Positions 1-9,800 of a stretch of DNA of 18,725 nucleotides are shown here, in pieces (positions within the stretch are counted from its first letter, which is position 1; each line of letters begins with the position of its first letter). The position numbers and the translations under genes were made by a program. Origin of the DNA: Bacteroidota bacterium (GTDB lineage: Bacteria; Bacteroidota; Bacteroidia; Bacteroidales; Rikenellaceae); the NCBI GenBank assembly GCA_023443765.1, contig JAEZTA010000117.1, positions 1-18,725 on the forward strand, in the 5' to 3' direction. Under the pieces are notes generated by a model. That model was not told where the DNA came from, made no database searches, and saw only the letters and a program-made list of their open reading frames with translations.

Positions 1-845
1 TCGAAAAAGCCGTCGCCCGAGGCGCAGGCGTCGTAATGCTCGACATCGGCGAACGCGGCCTCGGACAGGGCTACCCCGCCGAGGACGGCCAGCTGGGTCC
101 CCTGCAAGGGGTTGCCCGCGTGACCGACCCGAAAATAACGCACTACGACCTCTTCGGCGGGCTGTCGCTCACCTGCACCGAGGCGGCCGAACCCGAAAGC
201 CACATCCATCCCGATTCCGTCCATACGGAGTTGTGGCGCCGCCTGACGCCCCGCCACACGGCCCTCTGGAACGGACTCCGGGGCGGGCTGATCGCCCCCG
301 CCGCCGATTTCGACGTGCAGGGGCTGAGCCGCGAAGCCTTCTCGGCACAGTGGAGCCGCCGGGGCGCCGATGTCGGCCGCATGGAACAGGGCGACTACTA
401 CGCCTACGAACTCTGCGGATTCTTCGCATTCGACTCCCAACCCGACAACAAAGAAGTGATACGCGAACTGCGCCGCAAGGTGGAATTTCTGGTGGAGGAC
501 GCCCCGGCGCTGGCCCTGTCGGTCAACCCCAAAGCCCCGGTCCGCGTCACCGACCTCGGCAGCGGTTACCGCAACTCGGCCCGGGGCAGCGCCGCGGAAC
601 TCGTGCCGCTGGCCGCCGCCGGGAAGAACCTCACGCGAACCCCCGTGCTGCGCATCGGATTCGGCGGCGGCAAAGGCTGCCTGCTGCTCTCGGGCCTGCT
701 CACCGCAGGACGGCTCGACCCCTCGCGCACCCCGGAAGCCGTTCCCTGCCCCGTCAAATACGACGAAGCCGCCGTACAGATGGTCATCAACCTGATCGAG
801 AACGCCTTGGAGAACTCGGCCGGCAGAGGTAACGGCAAACGCTGA
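1..845 (+). CDS. C-terminal part of a large glycan-active protein with a GATase1-like end domain (5' truncated)
   Basis: The reading frame is open to the window's left edge (in-frame codons from base 3), so the ATG at 36 is probably internal and the true start lies upstream. About 280 residues are visible. They contain LDIGERGLGQGYP, LWNGLRGGLIAPAADF, a YYAYELCGFFAF stretch, and an end pattern in which a Gly-rich GFGGGKGCLLLSG strand precedes a helix with AVQMVINLIENAL. That end pattern resembles glutamine-amidotransferase-like (GATase1/ThuA-like) domains at the C-terminus of some GH2-type and related glycoside hydrolases. I see no catalytic glycosidase motif in the visible part. Family assignment is an inference from pattern memory, and the substrate cannot be told. 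It is co-directional with the PUL and separated from it by 133 bp holding a promoter, so it is probably an upstream PUL enzyme in another transcription unit. An alternative is an unrelated conserved hypothetical protein. Confidence 0.5.
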   Translation, partial: EKAVARGAGVVMLDIGERGLGQGYPAEDGQLGPLQGVARVTDPKITHYDLFGGLSLTCTEAAEPESHIHPDSVHTELWRRLTPRHTALWNGLRGGLIAPAADFDVQGLSREAFSAQWSRRGADVGRMEQGDYYAYELCGFFAFDSQPDNKEVIRELRRKVEFLVEDAPALALSVNPKAPVRVTDLGSGYRNSARGSAAELVPLAAAGKNLTRTPVLRIGFGGGKGCLLLSGLLTAGRLDPSRTPEAVPCPVKYDEAAVQMVINLIENALENSAGRGNGKR

Positions 846-921
846 ATCCCGGCCGGTCCAAATACGGCCTAAAACGAACATAATCGAAAAAATATTCGAC
901 ATCCGTTCCACCCCTCCCGGA

Positions 922-929
922 TAATTTTG
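922..929 (+). promoter_or_regulatory. Bacteroidota-type -7 promoter box for the PUL operon
   Basis: TAATTTTG matches the TAnnTTTG -7 consensus of the Bacteroidota housekeeping sigma factor exactly. It lies 49 bases before the SusC start, so transcription would begin near 935 and leave a leader of roughly 44 nt. The -33 region is poor: only a TTCG at 895-898 is nearby, with no TTTG at the usual 19-21 nt spacing. That would suit a promoter needing an activator, although no operator could be identified. The same octamer occurs before the GH28 gene at 17483. Confidence 0.6.
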
Positions 930-978
930 TACTACCGCTTTTGCGAACAAACGTTAACCTAAAATAACCAACTGATGA

Positions 979-3900
979 ATGAAAAACTTTGACTTTTTAT
1001 TCGTATCGAAACTGAAGCGCCCGGCAGTGACCGTGCTGGCCACACTCGCCGCACTCCTGCTGACGACCTCGCTCCAGGCACAACAGCGCCTCACCGTTTC
1101 GGGCGTTGTCACCGACGCCGTATCGGGCGAACCGATAATCGGCGTATCGGTCATCGTCGCCAGCACCTATAAAGGTACGACGACGGGCGTCAACGGCGAT
1201 TTCATGCTGACCAACGTCCCAGCCAAAGACTCGCTGATATTCCAGCACCTCAACTACACGCGCCAGGTCGTCCCGGTCAACGGGCGCACGAAAATCGACG
1301 CCAAGCTCTCGGTTTCGGCCGTCGAGATCGAGGAGGTCGTGGCCGTCGGCTACGGCTACGTTCCGCGCAGCAACCTCACCAGCTCGATCGCGGTGATCAG
1401 CGAGAAGGACATCAACAAGACCCCCGTCTCGTCGATTGAGCAGGCTCTCCAGGGCAATGCAACGGGCGTGCTGGTCATCACCGCGTCCGGTGAGCCGGGC
1501 AGCGAGGTAGCCATGCGCATCCGCGGCGGCACCTCCATTTCGGGCGACACCAGCCCGCTGGTGGTGATCGACAACATCCCCTCGGACCAGACCGCCCTGT
1601 CGTTGCTCAACCCCAACGACGTGGCCGGCATCGAGATCCTGAAAGACGCCGCTGCCACAGCCATCTACGGTTCGCGCGGAGCCAACGGCGTGGTGATGGT
1701 CACCACCCGCAGCGGCCAGATCGGCAAACCCCAGCTCTCGGTCAACGCCGAGTACGGGCTCTCGATCCCGCGCTACCGGATCGAGATGATGAACAGCGAG
1801 CAGTATGCCGAGTACGATAACTTCGCCCGCATGATGTGGGGCGTGAGCGGCTTCAACACGCTGCGTCCCGACACGCTCACCACGAACGATTACCAGAAAC
1901 GCCTGCTGCGCGACATCGCCCAGCGCCACAACTACACAATCGCATTGCAGGGCGGATCGAAAGACATGCGCTATTACATCTCAGGCGGCTGGCTCAGCGA
2001 AGAGGGTATTCTGCGTAATTCGAGCAACGAACGTCTGAGCTTCACGACCAAGTTCAACATGAACCTCTCGCCGCGCCTGCACCTCGACATCAAAGCTTCA
2101 CTCAGCCGTCAGCAGACCGAGAAGATCAGTTCCGGCGATTCCGGCGCCACGCTGCGTATGCTGATGCAGAAACCCACCAGCACGATCAACGGCACGGACC
2201 TCGGCGACGGCACCTATATAGATGAGGAGACCGGCGAGATCAAGAGTATCAACACCGAAGCCGCCAAGGCCTTGAACTCGAACCAGTGGAACAAACGCAT
2301 GACGGCCGAACTCAACGCCGTCTTCCGCTGGGACATCGACCAGCAGAAGTTCTGGAGCTTCAATTCCACGGCTGGCTACAAGTACAACAACAACAACGAC
2401 TACGCCTATGTCCTGCGGTCGATCTACAGCACCGAGTCGCATATCGACAAGAACAACAAGGCGACGCGCGAAACGTCGCAGGGCATTACGTGGAGTAACG
2501 AAAACTTTATCAATTTCTCCCGAACGTTCAACAAAAGACACTTCCTGATGTGGACCCTCGGCCAGAGCTGGCAGCGTCAGGAATCGGACGGCTTCGACAT
2601 CGACGTAACCCGTTTCGACACCGACTATTTCATGTGGAACAACCTCGGGGCAGGAGCCTATGTCGGCGTTCCGGGATCGAGCTACAAGGCGGTCAACCAC
2701 CTGTCGTTCTTCACCCGCGCCATCTACACCTTTGACGAACGTTTCACGGCGACCTTCTCGCTGCGTGCCGACGGATCGTCGCGCTTCGGCGAGGACAGCC
2801 GCTACGGTTATTTCCCCGCAGCCTCGGTTTCCTGGAAAATGACCAAGGAGAAGTGGCTCAAAAACGTAAAATGGATCTCCGAACTGAAGCCCCGTTTCAG
2901 CGTCGGCGTGACAGGCAATGACCGCATCGGCGAATACAAGTCGCCGACGATGCTCTCCTCGAACAAGGTGCTGGTCAACGGGCAGGCCTACAACGGCACG
3001 ACCATCTCGCAGATCGGCAACCCCAACCTGCAATGGGAGACCACCCACGAATACAACGGCGGTCTGGACGTGGGACTGTTCAAAAACCGCGTCCGCTTCT
3101 CGGTGGATGCCTACTATAAGAAGACCTACAACCTGCTCTACAACTACCGTCTGCCGCAGACGACGGGTTATTCGCAGGTCTCGGCGAACGTCGGCAACAT
3201 CGACAACAAGGGCGTCGAATTTGAGATTCACACCCGCAACATCGAGCACCGCAACTTCAGCTGGAACACCGACTTCAACATCGGCTGGAACAACAGCGAG
3301 ATCACCGACCTGGGCGGCAACGACCACGTCGTGCTCTACCACATGGGCAACGGTGTGAACCAGGACATCACCTTCCTGGAAATCGGGCAGCCGCTGGGCG
3401 TCATCAAGGGCTACCAAACCTCGATCTACAAGAGCTGGGACGAAGTCTACGCCGACGATGCCGTCTGGGTCGAGGACCCGCTCAACATCCAGACCCGCCC
3501 GGGTATGATCAAATACATCGACCAGAACGGCGACGGCGTGATCAACGATCAGGACAAGGTCGTACTGGGCCAGGCCCTTCCGAACGTCATGGGCGGTTTC
3601 ACCAACACGTTCAACTACAAGAACTGGTCGCTGACCGTCTTCTTCAACTACGCCCTCGGGGGTAAGATCATCAATACGAACGTCACCAAGCTCGATCTGT
3701 ATCAGGCCGGAAACAACAACTCCTACGCCGATGAACTCGGCGCATGGCGTCCCTCGAACCCGATCACAGGCGATCAGGGTTGGATGGGCGGAGGCAAACC
3801 GCTGCCCTCGTCGCAGCAATCGCCCTCCACGGCGCGCCTCTACACCCAGAACGTCATCGACCGCTGGATCGAAGACGGTTCGTACCTGCGTCTGAAAACG

Positions 3901-4125
3901 CTCTCGCTCACCTACACCGTGCCGGAGAAAATCTCCCGGAAAATCGGCATGCAGCGTCTGATGCTCTCGCTCAAAGGAACCAACCTCTGGACCTGGACCA
4001 AATACCGCGGATTCGACCCCGAAATGAGCAGCTCGGTGGGAACGTCGAACTCGACCCTTGGCATCGACCGAAGCAGCTATCCGGCTTCCAAAAGCTTCAC
4101 CATCAATGTCAACATCACTTTCTAA
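979..4125 (+). CDS. susC: SusC/RagA-family TonB-dependent outer-membrane glycan transporter
   Basis: This 1048-residue protein would be the outer-membrane beta-barrel that imports oligosaccharides, powered by TonB-ExbBD and capped by the SusD partner encoded next. A signal peptide ends near SLQA (residue 34). A carboxypeptidase-regulatory-like beta-sandwich follows (about 37-117), then the SusC signature EIEEVVAVGYG and the plug (about 125-245) with LKDAAATAIYGSRGANGV. The barrel fills the rest and ends in the aromatic sequence NVNITF. Length is normal for SusC. There is no N-terminal STN domain, so it is unlikely to signal to an anti-sigma factor. DQNGDGVINDQD at residues 848-859 is an EF-hand-like Ca2+ loop of the type seen in other SusC proteins. 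The start is well defined because an in-frame TGA at 976-978 directly precedes the ATG. The symbol denotes the family, not orthology to starch SusC; substrate is inferred from the neighbours. Confidence 0.97.
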   Translation: MKNFDFLFVSKLKRPAVTVLATLAALLLTTSLQAQQRLTVSGVVTDAVSGEPIIGVSVIVASTYKGTTTGVNGDFMLTNVPAKDSLIFQHLNYTRQVVPVNGRTKIDAKLSVSAVEIEEVVAVGYGYVPRSNLTSSIAVISEKDINKTPVSSIEQALQGNATGVLVITASGEPGSEVAMRIRGGTSISGDTSPLVVIDNIPSDQTALSLLNPNDVAGIEILKDAAATAIYGSRGANGVVMVTTRSGQIGKPQLSVNAEYGLSIPRYRIEMMNSEQYAEYDNFARMMWGVSGFNTLRPDTLTTNDYQKRLLRDIAQRHNYTIALQGGSKDMRYYISGGWLSEEGILRNSSNERLSFTTKFNMNLSPRLHLDIKASLSRQQTEKISSGDSGATLRMLMQKPTSTINGTDLGDGTYIDEETGEIKSINTEAAKALNSNQWNKRMTAELNAVFRWDIDQQKFWSFNSTAGYKYNNNNDYAYVLRSIYSTESHIDKNNKATRETSQGITWSNENFINFSRTFNKRHFLMWTLGQSWQRQESDGFDIDVTRFDTDYFMWNNLGAGAYVGVPGSSYKAVNHLSFFTRAIYTFDERFTATFSLRADGSSRFGEDSRYGYFPAASVSWKMTKEKWLKNVKWISELKPRFSVGVTGNDRIGEYKSPTMLSSNKVLVNGQAYNGTTISQIGNPNLQWETTHEYNGGLDVGLFKNRVRFSVDAYYKKTYNLLYNYRLPQTTGYSQVSANVGNIDNKGVEFEIHTRNIEHRNFSWNTDFNIGWNNSEITDLGGNDHVVLYHMGNGVNQDITFLEIGQPLGVIKGYQTSIYKSWDEVYADDAVWVEDPLNIQTRPGMIKYIDQNGDGVINDQDKVVLGQALPNVMGGFTNTFNYKNWSLTVFFNYALGGKIINTNVTKLDLYQAGNNNSYADELGAWRPSNPITGDQGWMGGGKPLPSSQQSPSTARLYTQNVIDRWIEDGSYLRLKTLSLTYTVPEKISRKIGMQRLMLSLKGTNLWTWTKYRGFDPEMSSSVGTSNSTLGIDRSSYPASKSFTINVNITF

Positions 4126-4140
4126 AACCACTGCCCGATC

Positions 4141-5697
4141 ATGAAAAAGATACTTTTCATTCTGCTTTCCGCATTCGTGCTGGGATCGTGCGATTTTCTG
4201 GACGAGGAGTCGAAGACGCAAATCCCCCTCGACAACTATTTCAACAACGAGGAGGAAGCCATGCTGTTCCTCTACGGAGCATACTACCAGGTACGCAACA
4301 CCGTCTTCGGAACGGACTTCATGTACCTCACCGACACGATGACCGACAACATCGACTATTCGTCGACCAACGTCGACCGCAAGGGAGTCACCTACCTGAC
4401 GCTAAACGTCAACAACTCGATCGTCAAAAACATCTGGGGCAAGTTCTACGCCGCCGTCGAGCAGTGCAACATCCTGATTGACCAACTGGAACGCCGTCCC
4501 GACCTGAGTCCCGCCAACACCGACAACATTATCGCCGAAGCCAAATTCATCCGTGCCTGGGCCTATTTCAACCTTGTCCAGTTGTGGGGCGACGTGCCCC
4601 TGATGACGGTTCCTGTCTACTCCATCAAGGAAGACAACATCCGTCCCGAGCGTTCGTCGGTCGACGCCGTCTATTCGACCATCATCTCCGACATGGAGTG
4701 GGTGGCGACGATCGTCGAGGAGAAACCCTCGGTCATCTCCGTCTCTTCGGGCGTAGGCTATCCGCTGACCGTTTCGCGGGCCGCTGCCAAGACGCTGCTG
4801 GCCCAGATGTATCTCGTCCGCAAAGAGTACATGAACGTCATCGAGACGCTCAAACTCTTCGCCGACGGCACCCAGGTAAACGAAAATTACGGGCTCTGCT
4901 CGCAATACAAGTATATCTTCGACACGCGCTACAAGGAATTTGAAGAGCGTAAAAAGGAGATCCTGTGGGAGATCACCGCCAAAGGCGAGGACAAGTACAA
5001 CAACACCTGGCACCGCGAGGTGGCCCCCTCGGAGTTGAAGGGTGCGAGCGGTGAGAAAATCGAAGGCGCAACCAACGGCTACCAAAGCTATACGCCCTCG
5101 TACGACCTCTTCAATTCGTACAATACCGACGATATGCGCTACCGCCAGACTTACCAGATCACCAGCTCTTCGAAACCCCATTTCCTGAAAGGTTACGACG
5201 TTGCCGCCCTGAACCAGAACCTGGCCGGCCCGAACGTCATCCTGCTCCGCACGGCAGACGCCTACCTGATGCTGGCCGAGGCCTACAACGAGCTGGGAGC
5301 TCCGGACAAAGCGGTCTTCTTCCTCAACCTCGTCCGCAGCCGCGCCACGCTCACCGGTCTCGACGCGACGCTTTCGCACGACGAACTGGCCGACGCCATC
5401 CTGCAGGAGCGCCGCTGGGAGTTCGCCGGCGAAGGGGCCTACCGCCTCTACGACCTGCGCCGCACGGGCCGCTACCTCGACGTGATGAAAGCCTTCACGC
5501 AGCGGATCGTCGAGATGAGCGCCGAGGACCTGAAACAGTCCTTCGTCAACCCGATGGACGGCAAGAAGACGCCCGAACTGAGCATTCCGTTCATCAAGCT
5601 GAGCAAGAACGCACAGACCAAACATCTGCTGCTGCCGATCCCGGCCGACGAGCGTATCGCCAACCCCAAGCTCACGCAAAACCCCGGATGGAACTAA
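4141..5697 (+). CDS. susD: SusD/RagB-family surface glycan-binding lipoprotein
   Basis: This 518-residue lipoprotein is the lid and glycan-binding partner of the SusC transporter encoded 15 nt upstream. The lipobox LGSC places the lipidated cysteine at residue 17, and it is followed by acidic residues (CDFLDEES) typical of surface-exported Bacteroidota lipoproteins. SusD hallmarks are AEAKFIRAWAYFNLVQLWGD in the TPR-like helical core, the LRTADAYLMLAEAYNELG helix, the LQERRWEFAGEGAYRLYDLRR segment, and the terminal LPIPADERIANPKLTQNPGW. Length is normal for the family and no frameshift is visible. Binding-site residues cannot be read off because SusD aromatic platforms are poorly conserved. 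The symbol denotes the family only. Confidence 0.97.
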   Translation: MKKILFILLSAFVLGSCDFLDEESKTQIPLDNYFNNEEEAMLFLYGAYYQVRNTVFGTDFMYLTDTMTDNIDYSSTNVDRKGVTYLTLNVNNSIVKNIWGKFYAAVEQCNILIDQLERRPDLSPANTDNIIAEAKFIRAWAYFNLVQLWGDVPLMTVPVYSIKEDNIRPERSSVDAVYSTIISDMEWVATIVEEKPSVISVSSGVGYPLTVSRAAAKTLLAQMYLVRKEYMNVIETLKLFADGTQVNENYGLCSQYKYIFDTRYKEFEERKKEILWEITAKGEDKYNNTWHREVAPSELKGASGEKIEGATNGYQSYTPSYDLFNSYNTDDMRYRQTYQITSSSKPHFLKGYDVAALNQNLAGPNVILLRTADAYLMLAEAYNELGAPDKAVFFLNLVRSRATLTGLDATLSHDELADAILQERRWEFAGEGAYRLYDLRRTGRYLDVMKAFTQRIVEMSAEDLKQSFVNPMDGKKTPELSIPFIKLSKNAQTKHLLLPIPADERIANPKLTQNPGWN

Positions 5698-5719
5698 CCC
5701 CAAAACGACCAACGAAAAG

Positions 5720-6826
5720 ATGAAACGCTATACATTCCGCTTTGCATTCCTGGCCGCCGCGGCCCTGACCACTGCCGCCTGCAACGACACGCCCGACTCG
5801 CTCTACGAGAACGAAGACAGCGTAAAGGACGTGCCCGACATCGTACTCGAATCCTCCGCCAGGCCCTACGACATCATTCCCGAAGACCAGTGGGCCGACA
5901 TCGACTTCAACAAGGCCTGGGGCAGTCCCGACCAATGCCTATATGCCACAATGGGCACCGATGACGATGGTTCGACGACGCTCTACGACCAGCGTCCTGC
6001 CCACTACGTGAAACTCACCACGCATATCCGCATGATGAAGGGCAACGTAACGGTCGAGCAGTTCGAAAAATTCGTCGAAGCGAACCCCAACGTAGTGAAG
6101 ATGCCCAAAGAACCTTTCTGGAAATGGGAAGATCCCGACGGGAATTCACGCAAGGATTTCCCCGTAGTCCACATTACGTGGAAAGAGGCCGACGCCTTCG
6201 CCCGCTGGCTCGGGGGACGCCTCCCGACCGAGGCCGAATGGGAAATGGCAGCCAAAGCCGCCACAGCAGAAAATTCAGGAGACCGCTATCTCTCTTACAG
6301 CAGCAACAGTTCCTCGAATAAAGCCGCATGGTTCTTCAACTCCAAAAACGCGAGTTACGGAGCCGGTCTTGTGACAGTCATCACCGACGCCCAGGGCAAC
6401 CGCATTGAGCGCATTGGTCGCATGGCGCACCGCTGCGGCGAGATGAAGGACGGCAAGACCTCCCCCTCCAACGCCCTCGGCCTAACGGACATGTGCGGCA
6501 ACGTCATGGAGTGGTGCTCGGACTGGTACGGTGCCGATTATTACAGGGAGTGTCTGAAAAACGCAGTCTCAACCGAAGGTGAAATTCCCTACCTCGATGC
6601 CGAAGGCAAAGGTGTCAAGGGCGAAATTATCTACGTCGAGAACCCGCAGGGTCCTGCCACCGGCAAGTTGAAAGTACTGCGCGGCGGCTCGTGGAACCAG
6701 CCCGAATACGCCGTGAAGACCACGATGCGGCTGAAGATCCAGCCCGGCACACGCTCCGAGGAGATCGGATTCCGGGTGGTGTTCGACGTGGTGGATGGCG
6801 CCGACTACGGCCCCACCGGAAATTGA
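5720..6826 (+). CDS. SUMF1/FGE-fold outer-surface lipoprotein, likely non-catalytic; candidate surface glycan-binding protein
   Basis: This 368-residue lipoprotein has lipobox TAAC (Cys21) followed by an acidic stretch. Residues about 70-362 form a formylglycine-generating-enzyme (SUMF1) domain. Visible hallmarks are a VTVEQFEKFVEANP helix, FPVVHITWKEADAFARWLGG, RLPTEAEWEMAAKA, LGLTDMCGNVMEWCSDWY, LRGGSW and IGFRVVFD. True aerobic FGE carries two copper-binding catalytic cysteines shortly after the RGGS motif. Here residues 321-331 read RGGSWNQPEYA, and there is no cysteine after Cys278, so sulfatase-activating activity is unlikely. No sulfatase gene is in the window. The FGE fold is related to C-type-lectin-like ligand-binding folds, and the gene sits directly after susCD, the usual place for a SusE/F-like surface glycan-binding protein. 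That role is an inference. It lies 22 nt after susD. Confidence 0.85.
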   Translation: MKRYTFRFAFLAAAALTTAACNDTPDSLYENEDSVKDVPDIVLESSARPYDIIPEDQWADIDFNKAWGSPDQCLYATMGTDDDGSTTLYDQRPAHYVKLTTHIRMMKGNVTVEQFEKFVEANPNVVKMPKEPFWKWEDPDGNSRKDFPVVHITWKEADAFARWLGGRLPTEAEWEMAAKAATAENSGDRYLSYSSNSSSNKAAWFFNSKNASYGAGLVTVITDAQGNRIERIGRMAHRCGEMKDGKTSPSNALGLTDMCGNVMEWCSDWYGADYYRECLKNAVSTEGEIPYLDAEGKGVKGEIIYVENPQGPATGKLKVLRGGSWNQPEYAVKTTMRLKIQPGTRSEEIGFRVVFDVVDGADYGPTGN

Positions 6827-6851
6827 CCAAACAAGCATAAATAGTTCATAG

Positions 6852-9800
6852 ATGAAGAAGAAAGAGATACTGACTGTCCTCGCCGCCGCGGCCTTTACGC
6901 TGACCGCGGCAGCCGAGGGCTACGCCCCGGCCGAAAGCCACCGTCTGACGAAGACCATCAACACCGAGTGGACGTTCAACTACGTCCCCCAGGAAGAGGA
7001 GGTCAAGGGCGTCTACGAATCCCCGTCGTTCGACGACTCGGCCTGGAGCTACGTCTGCGTCCCCCATACGTGGCAGACCTACGAAACCACGCGCGAACTG
7101 CACCCCTACATCCGCAACGTCGCCGCGTCGGACAATCCTTACTGGTGGAACGGCTGGGGCTGGTACCGCAAGCGCATCGACATCGGCCGCGAGTACGAAG
7201 GCCGCCGCATCCGCTTCGAGTTCGACGGCGTGCAGAAATATTCCAAAATATACCTCAACGGCAAGTACCTGGGCGACCACAAGGGCGGCTTCACGAGTTT
7301 CTATGTAGACGCCACCGACGCCGTGAATTTCGGCGGCGAGAACATCCTGACCGTGGCCGTACAGAACTCGCTCGACGACAAATACCGCATCCCGCCGATG
7401 AACGCCGGGAACTGGGCAGTCTACGGCGGTATCATCCGCGACGTACGGTTGACGATCACCGATCCCGTGAGCATTCCCTTCCAGGGATCGTACAAACACG
7501 AGGGCGGCACGTTCATCACCACCCCGGAGGTGAACGAGAAGCAGGCCTCCGTGCGAATCAGGACCTACGTGCAGAACCAGCATCCCGAATCAGCGGAAGT
7601 GACCCTGCGGACCGTCGTCACCGACGCCGACGGCAACGTCTGCGAACAGCTGAACGCTTCGCAGCGCATCGACGCCGGGCAGATCGCCGAATTCGACCAG
7701 TCGATCCCCAAATTCCGCAATCCGCAGCTGTGGAGTCCCGATTCACCCTACCTCTATAACGCCTACAGCGAAGTTTACGTGGGCAAGAAGCTGGTCGACA
7801 CCTACCGTTCGACCTTCGGCATCCGCAGCATCTCGTGGGACTACGACCTGCACCGGCTGGTGCTCAACGGCAAAGTCACCCACCTGCACGGCATCAACCG
7901 CCACGAGGAGTTCCCGTGGCTGGGGCACGCCTTCCCGAAATGGATTGCGCAGCGGGATATGGAGGACATGAAATTCGGCCTCGACATCAACTACATGCGC
8001 ACGGCGCACTACCCCAACGACCCGTCGGTCTATTACTTCATGGACCGCAACGGCATCTGCATTAACGAGGAGCTGCCCAACATCAAGAATCAGAACTTCT
8101 CGAAGGAGGTACAGGAGCAGAACTGCCGCGAGATGATCCGCCGCGACCGCAACCACCCCTCGATCGTCATCTGGTCGATGGGTAACGAGACCGACCACGC
8201 CTGCGACTCGCGCTACGCCGTCGAGGAAGACCCCACGCGCATCATCACCGTGCGCCAGCCCTACAACGACTCGTACAACCCCGAGTTCTGCAAGCACACC
8301 GACAAGGAGATGCCCGTCGAGAGCTACCTGCGCTGCACCATCCGCGGCTGGTACGACAAAGACGACATGAACCTCGAACCCTCCGACAGCCAGTGGGCCG
8401 GCACGGAGTACTGGCAGCACAAACTCTCGCGCAACCCCAGGAAACCCATCTCGGAACACAACGGCACCGTCTGGCTCTATGCCGACCATGGCGCCGACCG
8501 CGAATACGTCGGCGCACCGCTCAAGCACGTCAACCCCAAAGGCTGGGTCGACAGCTGGCGCACGCCCAAATACGTCTACTACCTCTGGCAGGCCAACTTC
8601 TCGCGCACGCCGATGGTCCACATCCAGCCGCATTTCTGGCGTTCGCAGTATATCGGGCAGAAGAAACTCATCACCGTGGATTCCAACTGCGCGAAAGTCG
8701 AGCTCTATGTCAACGGCAAAAAGGTCGGGGAGAAGAAACCCGATGTCAGCAACGATTTCTGCGTCGAATTCCCCGACGTGGCCGTCGAGCGCGGCACGAT
8801 CGAAGCCGTCGCCACACACCGCAACGGCACGGTCGTGAAGGACCGCGTCGTGATGTCGGGCGAACCCGCAGCACTGACGATCAAACTGTCGGCGGACAGG
8901 ATGATGTCCACGGCGGACAACATCGTCGAGTTCAAGGTCGACATCGTGGACAAGGACGGCGTACACGTCTACGGCGCGAACAACACGCTTAAATTCCACG
9001 TCGAAGGTCCCGCAGCGCTCGTCGGTCCCGATGTCTACATCAGCGACCGCAACAAGCACGAGGAGTACGAAGGTACGATGTACATCGACGCCCCGGTCAT
9101 CAACCTCATCCGCGCCGTCGGCAAGACGGGCACGGTGACCGTCACCGCTTCGGCAACGGGCCTCAAACCGGCCTCAGCGACCGTCGAAGTGGTCGACTAT
9201 GTCGATCCCGCGCCGCTGCCGGGCATCTCCGAACCACGCCTGAGCTGGGAGGGACGCCAGCACGTGGCCGTTAACGCCTCGCAGGCCAATTTCGTCACGG
9301 CTCCCGAGGAGATGCGCCGCTTCCCCGGTGAAGTGTCGTTCCCGATCGCCCGCCAGCAGGATTTCCGCACCCTCACCCAAGCGTTCGTCAAGGAGCAGAA
9401 CCCCGGCATCGACATCTCGACGCCCGAGTTCCGCTACATGCTCGATGCCTTCTCGACGATCCTCGCCTCGACGGCCCGCTACACCGGCGACCGGGGCTAT
9501 ATCGTAGCCGACGACTACAACTTCATCGCCGGCCAGTACAACGTTTCGCGCGCCATCACCAAGCACCTGGCATCGAAGCAGCTGCCGAAAGCCTACGTCG
9601 ACTACATGACCGGCTACTACGCCAAAATGATCGTGCGCGACGGCAAGGACATGAACTACCTGGCCGTCTGCGAACTCATCGACCGCATCCCCGAGGGCGG
9701 CGAGGCGGTCTGGACCGGCGAAAAAAGCGCCGCGAAGGGACTGCGCACCGTAGAGGACACGGACCTGAAAGCCATCACAGCGGTCGTCCGTCCCGAACTC

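Noticed and set aside
851..869. Weak hairpin GGCCG / CGGCC after the first gene
   Set aside because: Only five base pairs, a 9-nt loop, and no following T-run, so it cannot be called a terminator.
975..992. Five-codon reading frame (ATG AAT GAA AAA CTT TGA) overlapping the SusC start
   Set aside because: It is too short to separate from chance. The SusC start at 979 has an in-frame TGA just upstream and a proper signal peptide.
2098..4221. Long open frame of 707 codons on the minus strand opposite SusC, with similar long minus-strand frames opposite SusD, GH2, the GH28-like genes and the BIG2 gene
   Set aside because: These are shadow frames caused by GC-rich codon third positions. Their translations are low-complexity Val/Asp/Arg/Gly-rich sequences with no domain motifs, and each lies wholly opposite a well-supported gene.
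5720..6826. Possible diversity-generating-retroelement target, since some DGR targets use FGE/C-type-lectin-like folds
   Set aside because: There is no reverse transcriptase gene in the window and I saw no near-copy template repeat for the 3' end of this gene.
5720..6826. Sulfatase-activating enzyme
   Set aside because: The catalytic cysteine pair is missing, the protein is a lipoprotein exported from the cytoplasm, and no sulfatase is encoded nearby.
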